DNA of 64,000 nt. Source: Trifolium pratense. Lineage: Eukaryota; Streptophyta; Magnoliopsida; Fabales; Fabaceae. Under the pieces are notes generated by a model that worked only from the letters and a program-made list of their open reading frames with translations, did no database searches and had not been told where the DNA came from. Positions 24,672 to 34,779 of this stretch are shown piece by piece (within the stretch, counting starts at the first letter, position 1; every line of letters begins with the position of its first letter). The position numbers and the translations under genes were made by a program. The stretch lies in the NCBI RefSeq assembly GCF_020283565.1, contig NC_060062.1:54272439-54336438 (forward strand). The letters are read 5' to 3'.

Positions 24672-25170
24672 GAGTAAACAACCATTTTGATTCCCGAAAG
24701 TGTCACTCGCTGTCATAGTAGTCTTTGAATCATCAAAAAATATTTTAAAGTCCCGAATTGTTGATTCTGTTAGTCAAATTAATCCAAAATGTTAAATTGT
24801 TGTTAATTCTGATGATGTATCTCTTACTTTCGCAAAGTTAGATGCTTATGTGTAAATTAGAAATTGAGAAACCAAAATAGCAACATGTTGAATATGTAAA
24901 TTGGATCTAAACTCATAAAGATACTCTAAAGAATTAAGATGTAGTTGTTGAGGGAAAATAGGAGGTGGGAAAGGACTATGAGTGTTTTAATGGTTTATTA
25001 AGTTGATTTTTGGACTAATTTGACGTAGGGCAAGTAAGAGACACATCACCAGAGTTAACACCAAACATTTTAGATTAATTTGACTAACAGAATCAACAAT
25101 TCAGACTTTAAAATGTTTTTTTTGCAGGTTCAAGGATTACTATTATAGCACGAAACTAACTACTTACTCA
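24672..25170. mobile_element. Foldback element, 499 bp, directly upstream of the PPR gene
   Basis: The first about 170 bases (from GAGTAAACAACC) and the last about 170 bases (ending TTACTCA) are inverted copies. They share TTGTTGATTCTGTTAGTCAA and GATGATGTATCTCTTACTT-like words. The flanks share GAATTTAAAA (24662-24671 and 25171-25180). A duplication of 9-10 bp would suit a Mutator-type MITE. It ends about 100 bases before the PPR start codon. Confidence 0.75.
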
Positions 25171-25271
25171 GAATTTAAAAAGTAATGTGTTTTTTACGTG
25201 AAGTTTTATATTGCACGACTCTTTAAATTAAAACTTTTTCTGTCATACTTCATTTCAAATAGCATGATACA

Positions 25272-27224
25272 ATGGCGACAAAACATGCAATATCATTAGG
25301 GATTCGAAGCAACGAATGTTTAAAATCACTGTTATCATCATGCAAATCCATGCAACAAGCACTTCAAATCCACGCTCACATCATAGTAACTGGTCGCAAC
25401 AACAATCTCTTCCTCTCCACCAATCTCTTCTCCGTTTACGCCTCACAATCTTTACACCATTCTCGTATTCTCTTCTCCCAAATCACCAACCCTGATGTTT
25501 TCCTATGGAACGCCATTATCAAAGCTTACTCTCTCACCCTTCATTCTCCACCACCTCAACACCCTTTTTCTCTCTTCAAATCAATGTTGTCTTCTTCTAT
25601 ATCCCCTGATTCGTTTACTTTCCCTTTTTTACTCAAATCATGTGCTAACTTGTTGATTAGTAGTACTCCCCAGCTTGGTTTTCAGGTTCATTGTCATGTT
25701 GTGAGAAATGGGTTTGATTCAGATGTTTTTGTTAAGAATGCTCTTTTGAATTTTTATTGTGTTTTTGGTGATGTTGATAATGCATATAAGGTGTTTGAAG
25801 AAAGTCCTGTTAGAGATTGTGTTTCGTATAATACAATGATTAATGGGTTTGTGCGTGCGGGGGTTTTGAGTTGTTGTTTTCGGGTTTTCGTGGAGATGAG
25901 TAGGTTTTGTATTCGGCCGGATGAGTACACTTTTGTTGCTTTGTTGTCTGGTTGTTCGTTGTTGGAGGCTTATAGGATTGGGAGGCAAGTGCATGGGTTG
26001 ATTTATAGGATATTGGGTAATTTTGGGGAGAATGTTTTGTTGGTGAATAAACTTGTTGATATGTATGCAAAATGTGGGTACTTGGATATGGCTGAGAGGG
26101 TTGTGAGAGGAGTAAAAGTTGGGAAGGGTGTTGTTGAGGCTTGGACTTCTTTGGTGAGTGCATATGCTTTGCGAGGAGAAGTTGAGGTGGCTAGAAGATT
26201 GTTTGACCAAATGGGTGAAAGAGATGTGGTTTCTTGGACTGCCATGATTAGTGGTTACTCTCATGCTGGATGTTTTCAAGAAGCGTTGGAATTGTTTGTG
26301 CAGTTGGAAGGTTTGGGGATGAAACCGGATGATGTTGCGGTGGTTGCTGCTCTTTCTGCGTGTGCACGGCTAGGCGCTCTTGAGTTGGGGAAAAGGATTC
26401 ACTGTCAATATGCTGGCAAGAATTGGACATGTGGTCCAAATAGATGGTTCACTTCTGCTGTTGTTGATATGTATGCCAAATGTGGAAGCATTGACACTGC
26501 TTTAGATGTGTTCCGTAAAACAAGTGATGATATGAAAACTACTTTTCTGTATAATTCCATTATATCTGGTCTTGCTCATCACGGCCTTGGTGAATATGCT
26601 ATAATTTTATTTGAAGAAATGGGGTTATTAGGATTAAAACCGGACAGGATCACATTTGTAGCAGTTTTAAGCGCTTGTGGACATTGTGGTTTGCTTGATG
26701 TTGGCAAGAAGCTATTTGAGTCCATGTCAACTGTCTATGGTGTTAACCCCGAAATGGAGCATTATGGTTGTATAATTGACCTTCTTGGAAGGGCCGGTTG
26801 TCTGGATGAGGCGTATCGTTTGATTCTAAAGATGCCATTTAGGGCCAATGCTGTAATTTGGAGAGCGCTGTTAAGTTCTTGTAAAGTACATGGAGATGTT
26901 GCATTGGCTAGACTTGCCAGCTTGGAGCTTCTTGAGTTGCAGTATGATCATGGTGCCGGTTATGTAATGTTATCTAACATGCTAGCTGACATGGATCAGC
27001 ATGACGAAGCTGCAGGTTTAAGAAAAGAAATAGACAATGTTGGCATACAGAAGCCACCCGGTTGGAGCTATGTGGAGATGAATGGAACTCTTCACAAGTT
27101 TGTGGCAGGTGATAAGTCTCACCCAGAAGCCAAAACCACTGAGCTGATGCTTAGGGACATTAATACAGGACTCAAATATATTGGCCAGATTAGTGCATCA
27201 AAAATGGTGTTTGATATAAATTAA
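25272..27224 (+). CDS. PLS-class pentatricopeptide repeat protein, E/E+ subgroup
   Basis: An intact intronless 650-residue protein. After an N-terminal stretch that could include an organelle-targeting peptide, it is a tandem series of P-, L- and S-type PPR motifs. Examples are DVFLWNAIIKAYS, DVFVKNALLNFYCVFGDVDNA, EAWTSLVSAYALRGEVEVARR, DVVSWTAMISGYSHAGCFQEAL and KPDRITFVAVLSACGHCGLLD. The E and E+ motifs occupy roughly residues 521-640 (VIWRALLSSCKVHGD, YVMLSNMLADMDQHDEA, KPPGWSYVEM). No DYW deaminase domain follows; the frame ends soon after E+. Such proteins bind single-stranded RNA in chloroplasts or mitochondria, and most E-class members are site-specific C-to-U editing factors that recruit a DYW partner. 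The target RNA is not predictable here. Confidence 0.96.
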   Translation: MATKHAISLGIRSNECLKSLLSSCKSMQQALQIHAHIIVTGRNNNLFLSTNLFSVYASQSLHHSRILFSQITNPDVFLWNAIIKAYSLTLHSPPPQHPFSLFKSMLSSSISPDSFTFPFLLKSCANLLISSTPQLGFQVHCHVVRNGFDSDVFVKNALLNFYCVFGDVDNAYKVFEESPVRDCVSYNTMINGFVRAGVLSCCFRVFVEMSRFCIRPDEYTFVALLSGCSLLEAYRIGRQVHGLIYRILGNFGENVLLVNKLVDMYAKCGYLDMAERVVRGVKVGKGVVEAWTSLVSAYALRGEVEVARRLFDQMGERDVVSWTAMISGYSHAGCFQEALELFVQLEGLGMKPDDVAVVAALSACARLGALELGKRIHCQYAGKNWTCGPNRWFTSAVVDMYAKCGSIDTALDVFRKTSDDMKTTFLYNSIISGLAHHGLGEYAIILFEEMGLLGLKPDRITFVAVLSACGHCGLLDVGKKLFESMSTVYGVNPEMEHYGCIIDLLGRAGCLDEAYRLILKMPFRANAVIWRALLSSCKVHGDVALARLASLELLELQYDHGAGYVMLSNMLADMDQHDEAAGLRKEIDNVGIQKPPGWSYVEMNGTLHKFVAGDKSHPEAKTTELMLRDINTGLKYIGQISASKMVFDIN

Positions 27225-28063
27225 TTCAAGAAAGATTTTTGTTGGGAACTTCTGGCTTTAGAGAAATTGGTCCAGTGTTAGTATATATTGGAAAAAATTA
27301 AATCAAATCGAATAATAAAAGGAAGATCACGTATGTGACCATTACTCCAACACAAAGACATTCCGGATTTTTAAGAAAAACTCAGGATCTTCAACTTTGA
27401 TAGCAAAAGTTCCATACCAACAAAAATTTCTGGTGAATCATCATTTGTGACACAGCGTCAGGGCACTTTAATACGAAAGGTGGTTGGAGATATAATCTTT
27501 CCGTTGGCAGTTCCTTCCATGGAAAACCATTACACTTTCATATAATGATCCTGATTTTGACACTGGAGACATAATTCAGTCATTTAGAACCAGCAATTGA
27601 TTTATCGATGGGTCATAAGGACTGGGGTGCGTTAGAAGCATGTTCTTTCTTTAATATAACTATGCAAGTGTCTACAGAAATAGATATCTATCTACCTTGG
27701 TTCAACTCAAATTGTCACTTTATGCCAAGTTACATTGCCTAGATTTGGAACATATTAAAAGAATCATTGGCAATCACAGCGATTGTAATGGACCGACTAA
27801 GTAAGAAATTTAAAGAATAATTTCTCTCTTTAGTATACATCTTATGGACATTTTCCTTCTGTTTTTTTTGTGGGCAATGCTTACATAATAATTCTAGTTG
27901 TTTGTTTCTTAGAATATGTTTCTTGCATTTCAAATGGAGATTATTCTTAGGAGAGGAAAGTATATATATATTGAATAAGAAACTACTGTTGATATGCCAC
28001 TATATGTGCCCATCCACCTAAAGAGAATAAGGTGGCAGTGTGGCACATATTGGGAACTATTGC
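27225..28063. other. 3' flank of the PPR gene
   Basis: No other gene or bounded element was seen. The last bases (ATTGC, 28059-28063) are the left target duplication of the next LTR element. Confidence 0.5.
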
Positions 28064-28342
28064 TGTAACAGGAAATAAGTATTAGGAATTAAGTAGTTTA
28101 TTTTAAATAATTTACTTTATGTTATTTTACATTTTTATCCCTGAGAGTTGTATTTAAAGGTCTTGTGCCTCGTTTGAAAGAAATCAATGAATGAATGAAA
28201 CATTATCTTCTTCTCTTAAAAACAACTCTCAATTTATCTTTGCATAATCTCACTTGTACCGAATTCTATTCAATTCATTAGAATTCCTACTTTGAGACTT
28301 GATTCTATCGGTTTCGTCCCTAGAATCTATTTATCCGTTACA
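28064..28342 (+). repeat. 5' LTR of the young retroelement
   Basis: 279 bp, TGTAACAGG...CCGTTACA. A TATTTAAAGG box at about 28151 is a plausible TATA element driving the 822-codon frame downstream. Confidence 0.93.
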
Positions 28343-28344
28343 AT

Positions 28345-28358
28345 TGGTATCTTGAGCC
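28345..28358 (+). other. Primer-binding site
   Basis: TGGTATCTTGAGCC starts two bases after the LTR. Plant initiator-Met tRNA-primed elements typically carry TGGTATCAGAGCC; here TT replaces the A. Confidence 0.75.
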
Positions 28359-28376
28359 TTCGATTCATCGGACATT

Positions 28377-30845
28377 ATGGGTCCAAAATACAAATTGGTG
28401 AAAATTTTGAATGCACTTGATGCGGAAGACAAGATGGAAATGGGTTTATGCTTCATATGTGATAAACCTCTTAACTTTGAACATCAATTGTGGCATCATA
28501 AAAATATTCAGGTAGTAATGAAAGATGAAGAAGAAGAATCTGAATCGGAATATGAAGCTCTCTGGAAGCAGGTGGATGGCCTTGTAGCAAACAACACCGA
28601 AGAACCACACAAAGAACAACACGAGGAAGTGAAACCAGAAAGTGAAGTTGTCACGCAGAATTTAAGTAGAATTGATGGGTCAAGGGTTTACACAGGGCCA
28701 CATGAAGAGGAAGCTATGCAACTTAATAGTGGCACCCTAGCCTTAACCACAGTTTCGCAAAAATCTCAACCCCTCGCCGATTCTGTTCTTTTTCTCTCAT
28801 ATTCTCCATTCGATGACAATGCAGAGAAATCGCAGGGTCAAGCAAAAATGGTCGCAGATGCTGGATTGGAAACCAACACGAAGATGGAGCATCTCGACAC
28901 CAACTCTTCTATCCTAGGCAATCGTCATGACACCCACTGTGTTCTCCCTATTTCGATTCCGGCAATAATTCCGCCACCGGAACCACCCGATAGGGTTGTC
29001 ATTCCAATGCTATCACTCAATTTGTTTTTGCCGGTTACCACCACAAAGCATTTTGTATCAATCGCACCTGCATGTGTGTATTCATTTTCATTGTTTCAAA
29101 ATTCCTGCCAACTGTTTGATGAAAAGCCACAGTGGCACAACTCTGAATATTCACAATGGCTATCTAGTCTTCCACCGCCGGAACTACCAAAGACAAGCCA
29201 CCGAGATTCGACGACGTGTGAAAGTCCATTGCAGTCTTCGGCAAGCCTCGCACCAACATGTACGATGAAACTGCCATGGTTTTGGGTAAAGGAGTTGAGA
29301 ATTGCAGACCCAATATTGGACTGGGAAAAGCTTAAACATGCCATATTTGAAAGGTTGCTGTTTCACACACCACCGAACGACAATTCTAATGCCACGGAGA
29401 CTCTGACATTACCGCCGCCAATGACACCAGATCAAGATTTTCAGAGGACAAAAGCCATAGTCAAGGTTTTTCACTACTATTTCCTTATTGAAGGTTATGC
29501 TTCTAATTTTGTTTGGGGGTATTATGATGAAATCGTAAAGAGGCTTTTCAGGACAATGTGGATTAATCTACTTAATTGTTGGGGAACAAATTTGTTTTTA
29601 AATTGTGTTTATCATAATTCAGTTGATGAAATTGATGGTTCCTTCCAAATGTTGGATGAAATGCTAGAGTGTCACATATGTGTTGGGAATGCCGTCTTTA
29701 GCATGTGCACAAATTATCAGTCTGAAGGTGTTTCTCTTGATTTTTCCAAAGGCCTACATTTGATATGGATGGCGCCTGATTGTTACACCTTATGCAACAT
29801 GTTGCTTTTGTGTTCTTTGGAGTTTTTAAATTTTGGAAGGCAAACTCCTTTTGTGGTAAAGTTTCCGATGACTATATCCTTATTGATGAATGGTAGGTGG
29901 GCTGAAAGAGAATTACAAAACAATTTATTGGAGGAGGATTGGTTGTTCATTAAGATCACTTCATTCTCTTGTTTTTGGCCTAAACTGTTCTTTGTTTGGG
30001 GAATGAGAAAATCCTTTAGAGAAATTTGTTCATATTTTTCATGTGATGGAAACATCACCTTAACAGAGCTAGTAGAGGAACCCCATGCAATTGTCTTACT
30101 CTTTCTATTATTATTGCAAAAATTTGGAACACTCAATGGCAGTTTCTTTATTCCCCCAATAAGGAATGTTTGGTTCCTAAGCAGCACACTAGTAAAACTT
30201 TGTTGCATCACACAATACCCTGCTGGGGATATTCTTAGTACTCAAATATATAGCATGATGAAGGACTATGCTATAACAATTGATGGTTGGTCAAAAGCCT
30301 ATGAAGATGTCACTTTGTCATACCATTTTCTGTTGAATAATCACTTTGAGTTACACAATTTGAAGGGTACTGTACTTGAAAATATGTTGAAAGAAGCTTG
30401 GGTAAAAGCACTTGGAGAATATAAGTCCTTTAGGGGTTTTGGAGAAATTGTTTCTGTGTCACATCTAGCCTTTTTAAACACTGTGAGATGGCCAAAATTT
30501 GGTGCACTAGTCCAAGCTGTCTATATTGCAACCATTTCAGATTACAGACATGCAAATTTAGTTGAAGATGTTGCTCTGATTGTTAATATGATGGTGCAAA
30601 GTTATGCAGTAGCAAACTTTTGGAAAGAGGATAAGTTGGATAATGAGAAAAACATGTTGACTCATGTCTACAATTCTCTTGCTTGGAAATTATGTGTAGC
30701 ACCACTTTATGCTTCTTTCTACAATTTAACTAAGGATTTTTTGCTAATATTTCAACACACAATGTTGGTAATTGTTTTACATAGGAAGATGATCTGCAAG
30801 GGTAATTTTCGTGCTCCTAAAGTTTTATCCAAGTTGAAGGATTGA
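28377..30845 (+). CDS. 822-residue mosaic reading frame inside the LTR element
   Basis: One uninterrupted frame between the LTRs. Residues 15-45 look like the zinc-knuckle region of a gypsy Gag (KMEMGLCFICDKPLNFEH), but the later His/Cys ligands are lost. An acidic stretch (EEEESESEYEAL) follows, then Pro/Ser-rich sequence with no clear domain. About residues 415-490 resemble a PLS-type PPR segment (VDEIDGSFQMLDEMLE, then PDCYTLCNMLLLCS and LEFLNFGRQ), suggesting a captured host gene fragment. The last 30 residues (VLHRKMICKGNFRAPKVL) resemble the Pol C-terminal module of gypsy elements. No reverse transcriptase or integrase motifs are present. Whether it is translated, and what the protein would do, is unknown. 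Confidence 0.7.
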   Translation: MGPKYKLVKILNALDAEDKMEMGLCFICDKPLNFEHQLWHHKNIQVVMKDEEEESESEYEALWKQVDGLVANNTEEPHKEQHEEVKPESEVVTQNLSRIDGSRVYTGPHEEEAMQLNSGTLALTTVSQKSQPLADSVLFLSYSPFDDNAEKSQGQAKMVADAGLETNTKMEHLDTNSSILGNRHDTHCVLPISIPAIIPPPEPPDRVVIPMLSLNLFLPVTTTKHFVSIAPACVYSFSLFQNSCQLFDEKPQWHNSEYSQWLSSLPPPELPKTSHRDSTTCESPLQSSASLAPTCTMKLPWFWVKELRIADPILDWEKLKHAIFERLLFHTPPNDNSNATETLTLPPPMTPDQDFQRTKAIVKVFHYYFLIEGYASNFVWGYYDEIVKRLFRTMWINLLNCWGTNLFLNCVYHNSVDEIDGSFQMLDEMLECHICVGNAVFSMCTNYQSEGVSLDFSKGLHLIWMAPDCYTLCNMLLLCSLEFLNFGRQTPFVVKFPMTISLLMNGRWAERELQNNLLEEDWLFIKITSFSCFWPKLFFVWGMRKSFREICSYFSCDGNITLTELVEEPHAIVLLFLLLLQKFGTLNGSFFIPPIRNVWFLSSTLVKLCCITQYPAGDILSTQIYSMMKDYAITIDGWSKAYEDVTLSYHFLLNNHFELHNLKGTVLENMLKEAWVKALGEYKSFRGFGEIVSVSHLAFLNTVRWPKFGALVQAVYIATISDYRHANLVEDVALIVNMMVQSYAVANFWKEDKLDNEKNMLTHVYNSLAWKLCVAPLYASFYNLTKDFLLIFQHTMLVIVLHRKMICKGNFRAPKVLSKLKD

Positions 30846-30861
30846 CTTCCAAAGCATGGAT

Positions 30862-31030
30862 GTCAGAAGTTTGTTGCTAATTTTGATCTTGTTGTGGCTA
30901 TTCTTCATAGGAAAATGATTCAAAGGGGAAGTGTTCATGTTTCTTTAGTTCTACTCAAATGGAAGTTTTTACCTCCTAAGCATGGTACTTGGAAATTATC
31001 ATCCTTGAGGACAAGGATGTTTGAAGGGGA
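30862..31030 (+). pseudogene. Gypsy Pol C-terminal (chromodomain-like) remnant
   Basis: The frame reads VVAILHRKMIQRGSVHVSLV, then LLKWKFLPPKHGTWKLSSLR and MFEGEGIVTG. The pattern LxKWxxLPxxxxTWExxxxLR fits the end of Ty3/gypsy polyproteins. It repeats the module at the end of the 822-residue frame (VLHRKMI...LPKHG). Confidence 0.65.
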
Positions 31031-31036
31031 GGGTAT
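31024..31036 (+). other. Polypurine tract
   Basis: AAGGGGAGGG followed by TAT, immediately before the 3' LTR; the expected plus-strand priming site. Confidence 0.8.
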
Positions 31037-31315
31037 TGTAACAGGAAATAAGTATTAGGAATTAAGTAGTTTATTTTAAATAATTTACTTTATGTTATTT
31101 TACATTTTTATCCCTGAGAGTTGTATTTAAAGGTCTTGTGCCTCGTTTGAAAGAAATCAATGAATGAATGAAACATTATCTTCTTCTCTTAAAAACAACT
31201 CTCAATTTATCTTTGCATAATCTCACTTGTACCGAATTCTATTCAATTCATTAGAATTCCTACTTTGAGACTTGATTCTATCGGTTTCGTCCCTAGAATC
31301 TATTTATCCGTTACA
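31037..31315 (+). repeat. 3' LTR of the young retroelement
   Basis: 279 bp, apparently identical to the 5' LTR, followed by the target duplication ATTGC. Confidence 0.93.
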
Positions 31316-31788
31316 ATTGCAAAGGTGGTGGTTTGTTGATGTTTAAGTCTGAACTGAGATCCCCTTTTTACCTGCATTATAAAAATACAAAGGGATGATT
31401 ACATGCCACGTGAGGACCCATTAACTCATCTTGCCTGATAGCTTCATGAGGCCTAAATTGTTTCTTATTTTACTTAATCACATTATGCAGGCTCCAAATG
31501 TATGAATCAAATTGAGATAAATCATCTCAAGTTCATGCTGGTAATAATTATGAAGTTTCTTTTGTGATTTAGATTTACTGATTGTGGCAAATTGTTGTTT
31601 AGAATCGTTATAAATGTAACTAATTATCATTTTCCTCTTCGTATCTTCCTTTTTCCAATGCTATTTGGTGCATACTACAAGAAGTTGGAGCTGTCTCGGC
31701 TGAAGGAATGGATTGAGAAGGAAAAGGTAGATGATCAATTTCTGAAAATTGGCCCTACATGATGTGTGTACATTTATTGTTATCCCAC

Positions 31789-33402
31789 ATTGGTTTTATT
31801 AAGTGCAATTCCGAGTGACGAAGCTTCAATCGCAGTCACAAAGCTTCAATCTCTGAGTCACTGATTCTATTTCTCAGTTCGAAGCTTTTGACAGGTACTG
31901 ATTCTATTTCTCTTTTTCAATCTCTCAGTTTCGACAAGTAAATTCTATGATAGATATGATATTGTTTCTTTTTTTGTTGAATATGATGGATTCTACTTTA
32001 GGCACAGTTCAGTTGATGTGTATTGTTGCTGGGTGTAGTATAATGTATATGCATATATGTCTAGAGTATCATAGTTGCATAAATTGATTTTCTGTTGGTT
32101 AAAAATATTCTGATGGAACATTGTTTTACCCCACCCTTTATTGTGAATAAACATTTTTTTGTAAAAAATTGGACTGAATTACATTATATGATTCTAGCGA
32201 GATGTACTTTTTATGTTGAAAAGGAAAAGAAGTATATATTTTCTCAGTAACAATACCTTATTTTTTATGTTTTTATGCATGAAAAAAAAAATTAACTCCA
32301 ACAAATGAATTACTCTATTTAATAAAAAGAAATAAATGTGTGAGTGATTTTGTTTTTAAATATCCATTGAACAATGCTTCTTTTGACTGTAAAGCTTTTT
32401 ATTTTGCTAAACTTGAATTTGTATGGTTAGTATTCTGCTAAACGTTAGGCACAGTTCATTACTTAGTTGAGCTGTTACTTTCAAACAAGAATCCTTTTTG
32501 AGTTGGAATTAGTTTTGAACTTGTTGGAATTGCAATTTCAACTCCTCCTTATATTCTGTTGACTATGATCAGCATAATGCATTGCTTTTTCTTTTCAAAA
32601 AATGATAGATAGCTAGTGACATTCATTTTATCAGTTTAACCAAAACCTCTCTTTTAAAATGCCAAGGTGGATAAATGTACGAGTTCATCCAAGCTTGTAA
32701 GTCATTCATCTTTTTCTAATCCCATTCGATTTTCATTCCATTTCAATTCATTATTTGCAATAGTTCATTAGTTGATTCTGTATCTGTACAGTTGCACATA
32801 GTTCCAAATCTCCATCGAAGCCTCTTCCCGTTGATCCAATTGATCTCGATGATGAACAAGGTTTGTATATTCATGCAAAAACTGTTTGTACGTTTTCAAT
32901 TTCCTGATTTTAGTTTCTTTTTTGTCGATTTATGTGCGTATTAGAGGTTCTCAACAAACCATTAGAGGTTGACGATGACGGTGATGATACTTGTACTGAC
33001 AATCAAATGAAAATTACCAATGCATGTTCAATGGACTCGCCATGCTTTTTTTATTGTTGACTGATTCAGTGTTGAATTTTAGTTATATCAACTCATGTTA
33101 TTTCTTTAATCATTCTATTGTAGTTAGAAAGAGGAAAATGTTAAAAGTAACAATGATAATGACTTTTTATGTGTGTGATGTTAGATTGTAATTTTATGAG
33201 AATTCTAGCATTGGCGCTGTTGTGAATTACTGAGTTTCCGATTTGAATTGTTCACTGAGTCAGACTACCTAGTTTGACACTTGCACAAATCTTCCAAGAT
33301 GTTGGATGGATTGCTCGGTCGAGGATTCGCCACTAAATGGTTTTACATTTAGATTTCTTATTACTATGCTCTCTTGATTCTTTGATTTTTGTTATCCCAC
33401 AA
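31789..33402 (+). mobile_element. Unclassified insertion flanked by a 15-bp direct repeat
   Basis: TTATTGTTATCCCAC occurs at 31774-31788 and 33403-33417, as if duplicated on insertion. The segment could encode a small spliced frame: ATG at about 32660 (MPRWINVRVHPS) with donor TT|GTAAGT, an exon at about 32792-32861 (AHSSKSPSKPLPVDPIDLDD) with donor G|GTTTGT, and an exon from about 32945 (EVLNKPLEVDDDGDD) reaching a stop near 33059. No inverted ends and no poly-A tail were seen, so the element type is unknown and the gene is speculative. Confidence 0.35.
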
Positions 33403-33417
33403 TTATTGTTATCCCAC

Positions 33418-34318
33418 TTAGGCAATGTCCAACCTCAATTCTAATATAAACTTTCTTCCATCCATGCCCTAAATTGTTAGCATAAAATAGTTATTTCTCT
33501 GGGCTTTTGCACATTTTATTCACCAGGGAAAAAGTAGATCATTTCTAAAATGACCTAAGATTAATGATGATAGAAAGACAGAAACAAGTGGGCATGAGTT
33601 GATGAGAGAAAGAAAGGAAGAAGATTTGACATAAAATATTAGTTTTTCGGATGCCTGATGTTTGATTTCACTCTATTTTAATGGAGGGTGAAAAGGTGCA
33701 AAAAATAAACTACAATGCGAAATCCTATTTGTTTAATATGTAAATATGATGCTCTCGTTCATGAGAGAAACTTTATAAAGGGTCTCCACCATCAGTTATG
33801 AGTAACGGCAGCATTTAAGCCTCTCAATTTTTTGTCAAACATGCAAGTCATTTTTAAGGTTGACGATTATAGATACATATATGACAGGTTATTAAAACTT
33901 GAAACTGGACGGTAATTGGTTAGTCTTCTAAAGGATCTTTGACGTACAATTTTATACACTTTGATTGTAATATTGAGAGAGTTTATACTATCATATTGAA
34001 CTTGTTTTATTTTTCGTCGGGGTTCAAAAATTAAGTGTACATGTGAAGCCAAATGTGTCCCAAATCTATTAACATAATACAGATTTTGTTTTTTGTGTGT
34101 TGTTTTAACAAGATCTTAGCTTGCTAAAAGCAACTGAGTTATTTGTGAATCTTATTTATCAGCACATGAAACGTTAAAAAAATGTTTCTTACGGATCTAT
34201 TGCTTAGAGGAAGGAAAATATTTATGAAGATATCATGCTAACCCCTTCTCCCCTCCACCTCTGTACTGTATGAGAGTTATTTCATACAACTTACTTAGCC
34301 ACATGTTTTTATTTTCAG
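33418..34318. other. No gene seen
   Basis: AT-rich, intron-like sequence between the two exon-like relics. No bounded element was found. Confidence 0.4.
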
Positions 34319-34779
34319 TATGCCTTGCCTCTCTCTCAAACCAAGGTGGAGGAAGAAATTAGCAATGCCAGAAAAATTATATCTGAAAAAGATGCAGAGT
34401 TGCTGCGTGTTGCAGGACTCAAAGAGGTATTTTGCACCTTTTTTCTTGTGAACTTTTAACTTTTAAGTTTATTAATGTTAGCTTTTGTTGAATTTTTAAG
34501 CAGTTTTGGAAATGAAATCGAAATGAAAACCTTAATTAATACCTTGTGCAAATTTGAAGTCCACAAATTAAAACCTTAATACCTTGAGTTGTCAAAAATT
34601 GTTGACACATGATGAAATTGAGATTTTAAATGAGTAATTTATTCTATAAACCAATTCTTTCTACATACTTATGTTGTCCTATATATGTAAAATGAAAAAC
34701 TAATTGAATTGCACAAAGCATAATCACATTATAGATGGCTAATTGTCTATACATAGTGCCAACATGAAGTTGAACACAA

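Larger units (their letters stand above)
28064..31315 (+). mobile_element. Complete non-autonomous LTR retroelement, 3252 bp
   Basis: Two 279-bp LTRs (28064-28342 and 31037-31315), each starting TGTAAC and ending GTTACA, look identical base for base by eye. The 5-bp duplication ATTGC flanks the element (28059-28063 and 31316-31320). A primer-binding site (TGGTATCTTGAGCC, 28345-28358) resembles the initiator-methionine tRNA complement with a small change. A polypurine tract (AAGGGGAGGG, 31024-31033) precedes the 3' LTR. There is no reverse transcriptase, integrase or RNase H, so it must borrow enzymes. Remnants point to a Ty3/gypsy origin. Matching LTRs mean a very recent insertion. Confidence 0.95.
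31680..34426 (+). pseudogene. Exon-like relics of a coiled-coil gene (PTST/FLO6-like?)
   Basis: Two stretches with good splice borders and matching style. One is about 31701-31745 (acceptor ACAAG, donor AAG|GTAGAT), reading KLELSRLKEWIEKEK. The other is 34319-34426 (acceptor TTTTCAG, donor GAG|GTATTT), reading ALPLSQTKVEEEISNARKII and SEKDAELLRVAGLKE. This charged coiled-coil style, ending in GLKE, recalls the segment before the CBM48 domain in starch-granule proteins of the PTST2/FLO6 kind. That is from memory and not certain. No CBM48 exon follows before the lyase gene begins, and no start was found, so this looks like a truncated gene copy. Confidence 0.35.

Noticed and set aside
25719..26279. 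Minus-strand 186-codon frame opposite the PPR gene
   Set aside because: A shadow of the well-supported PPR frame, with His/Asn/Thr-rich composition typical of antisense translation.
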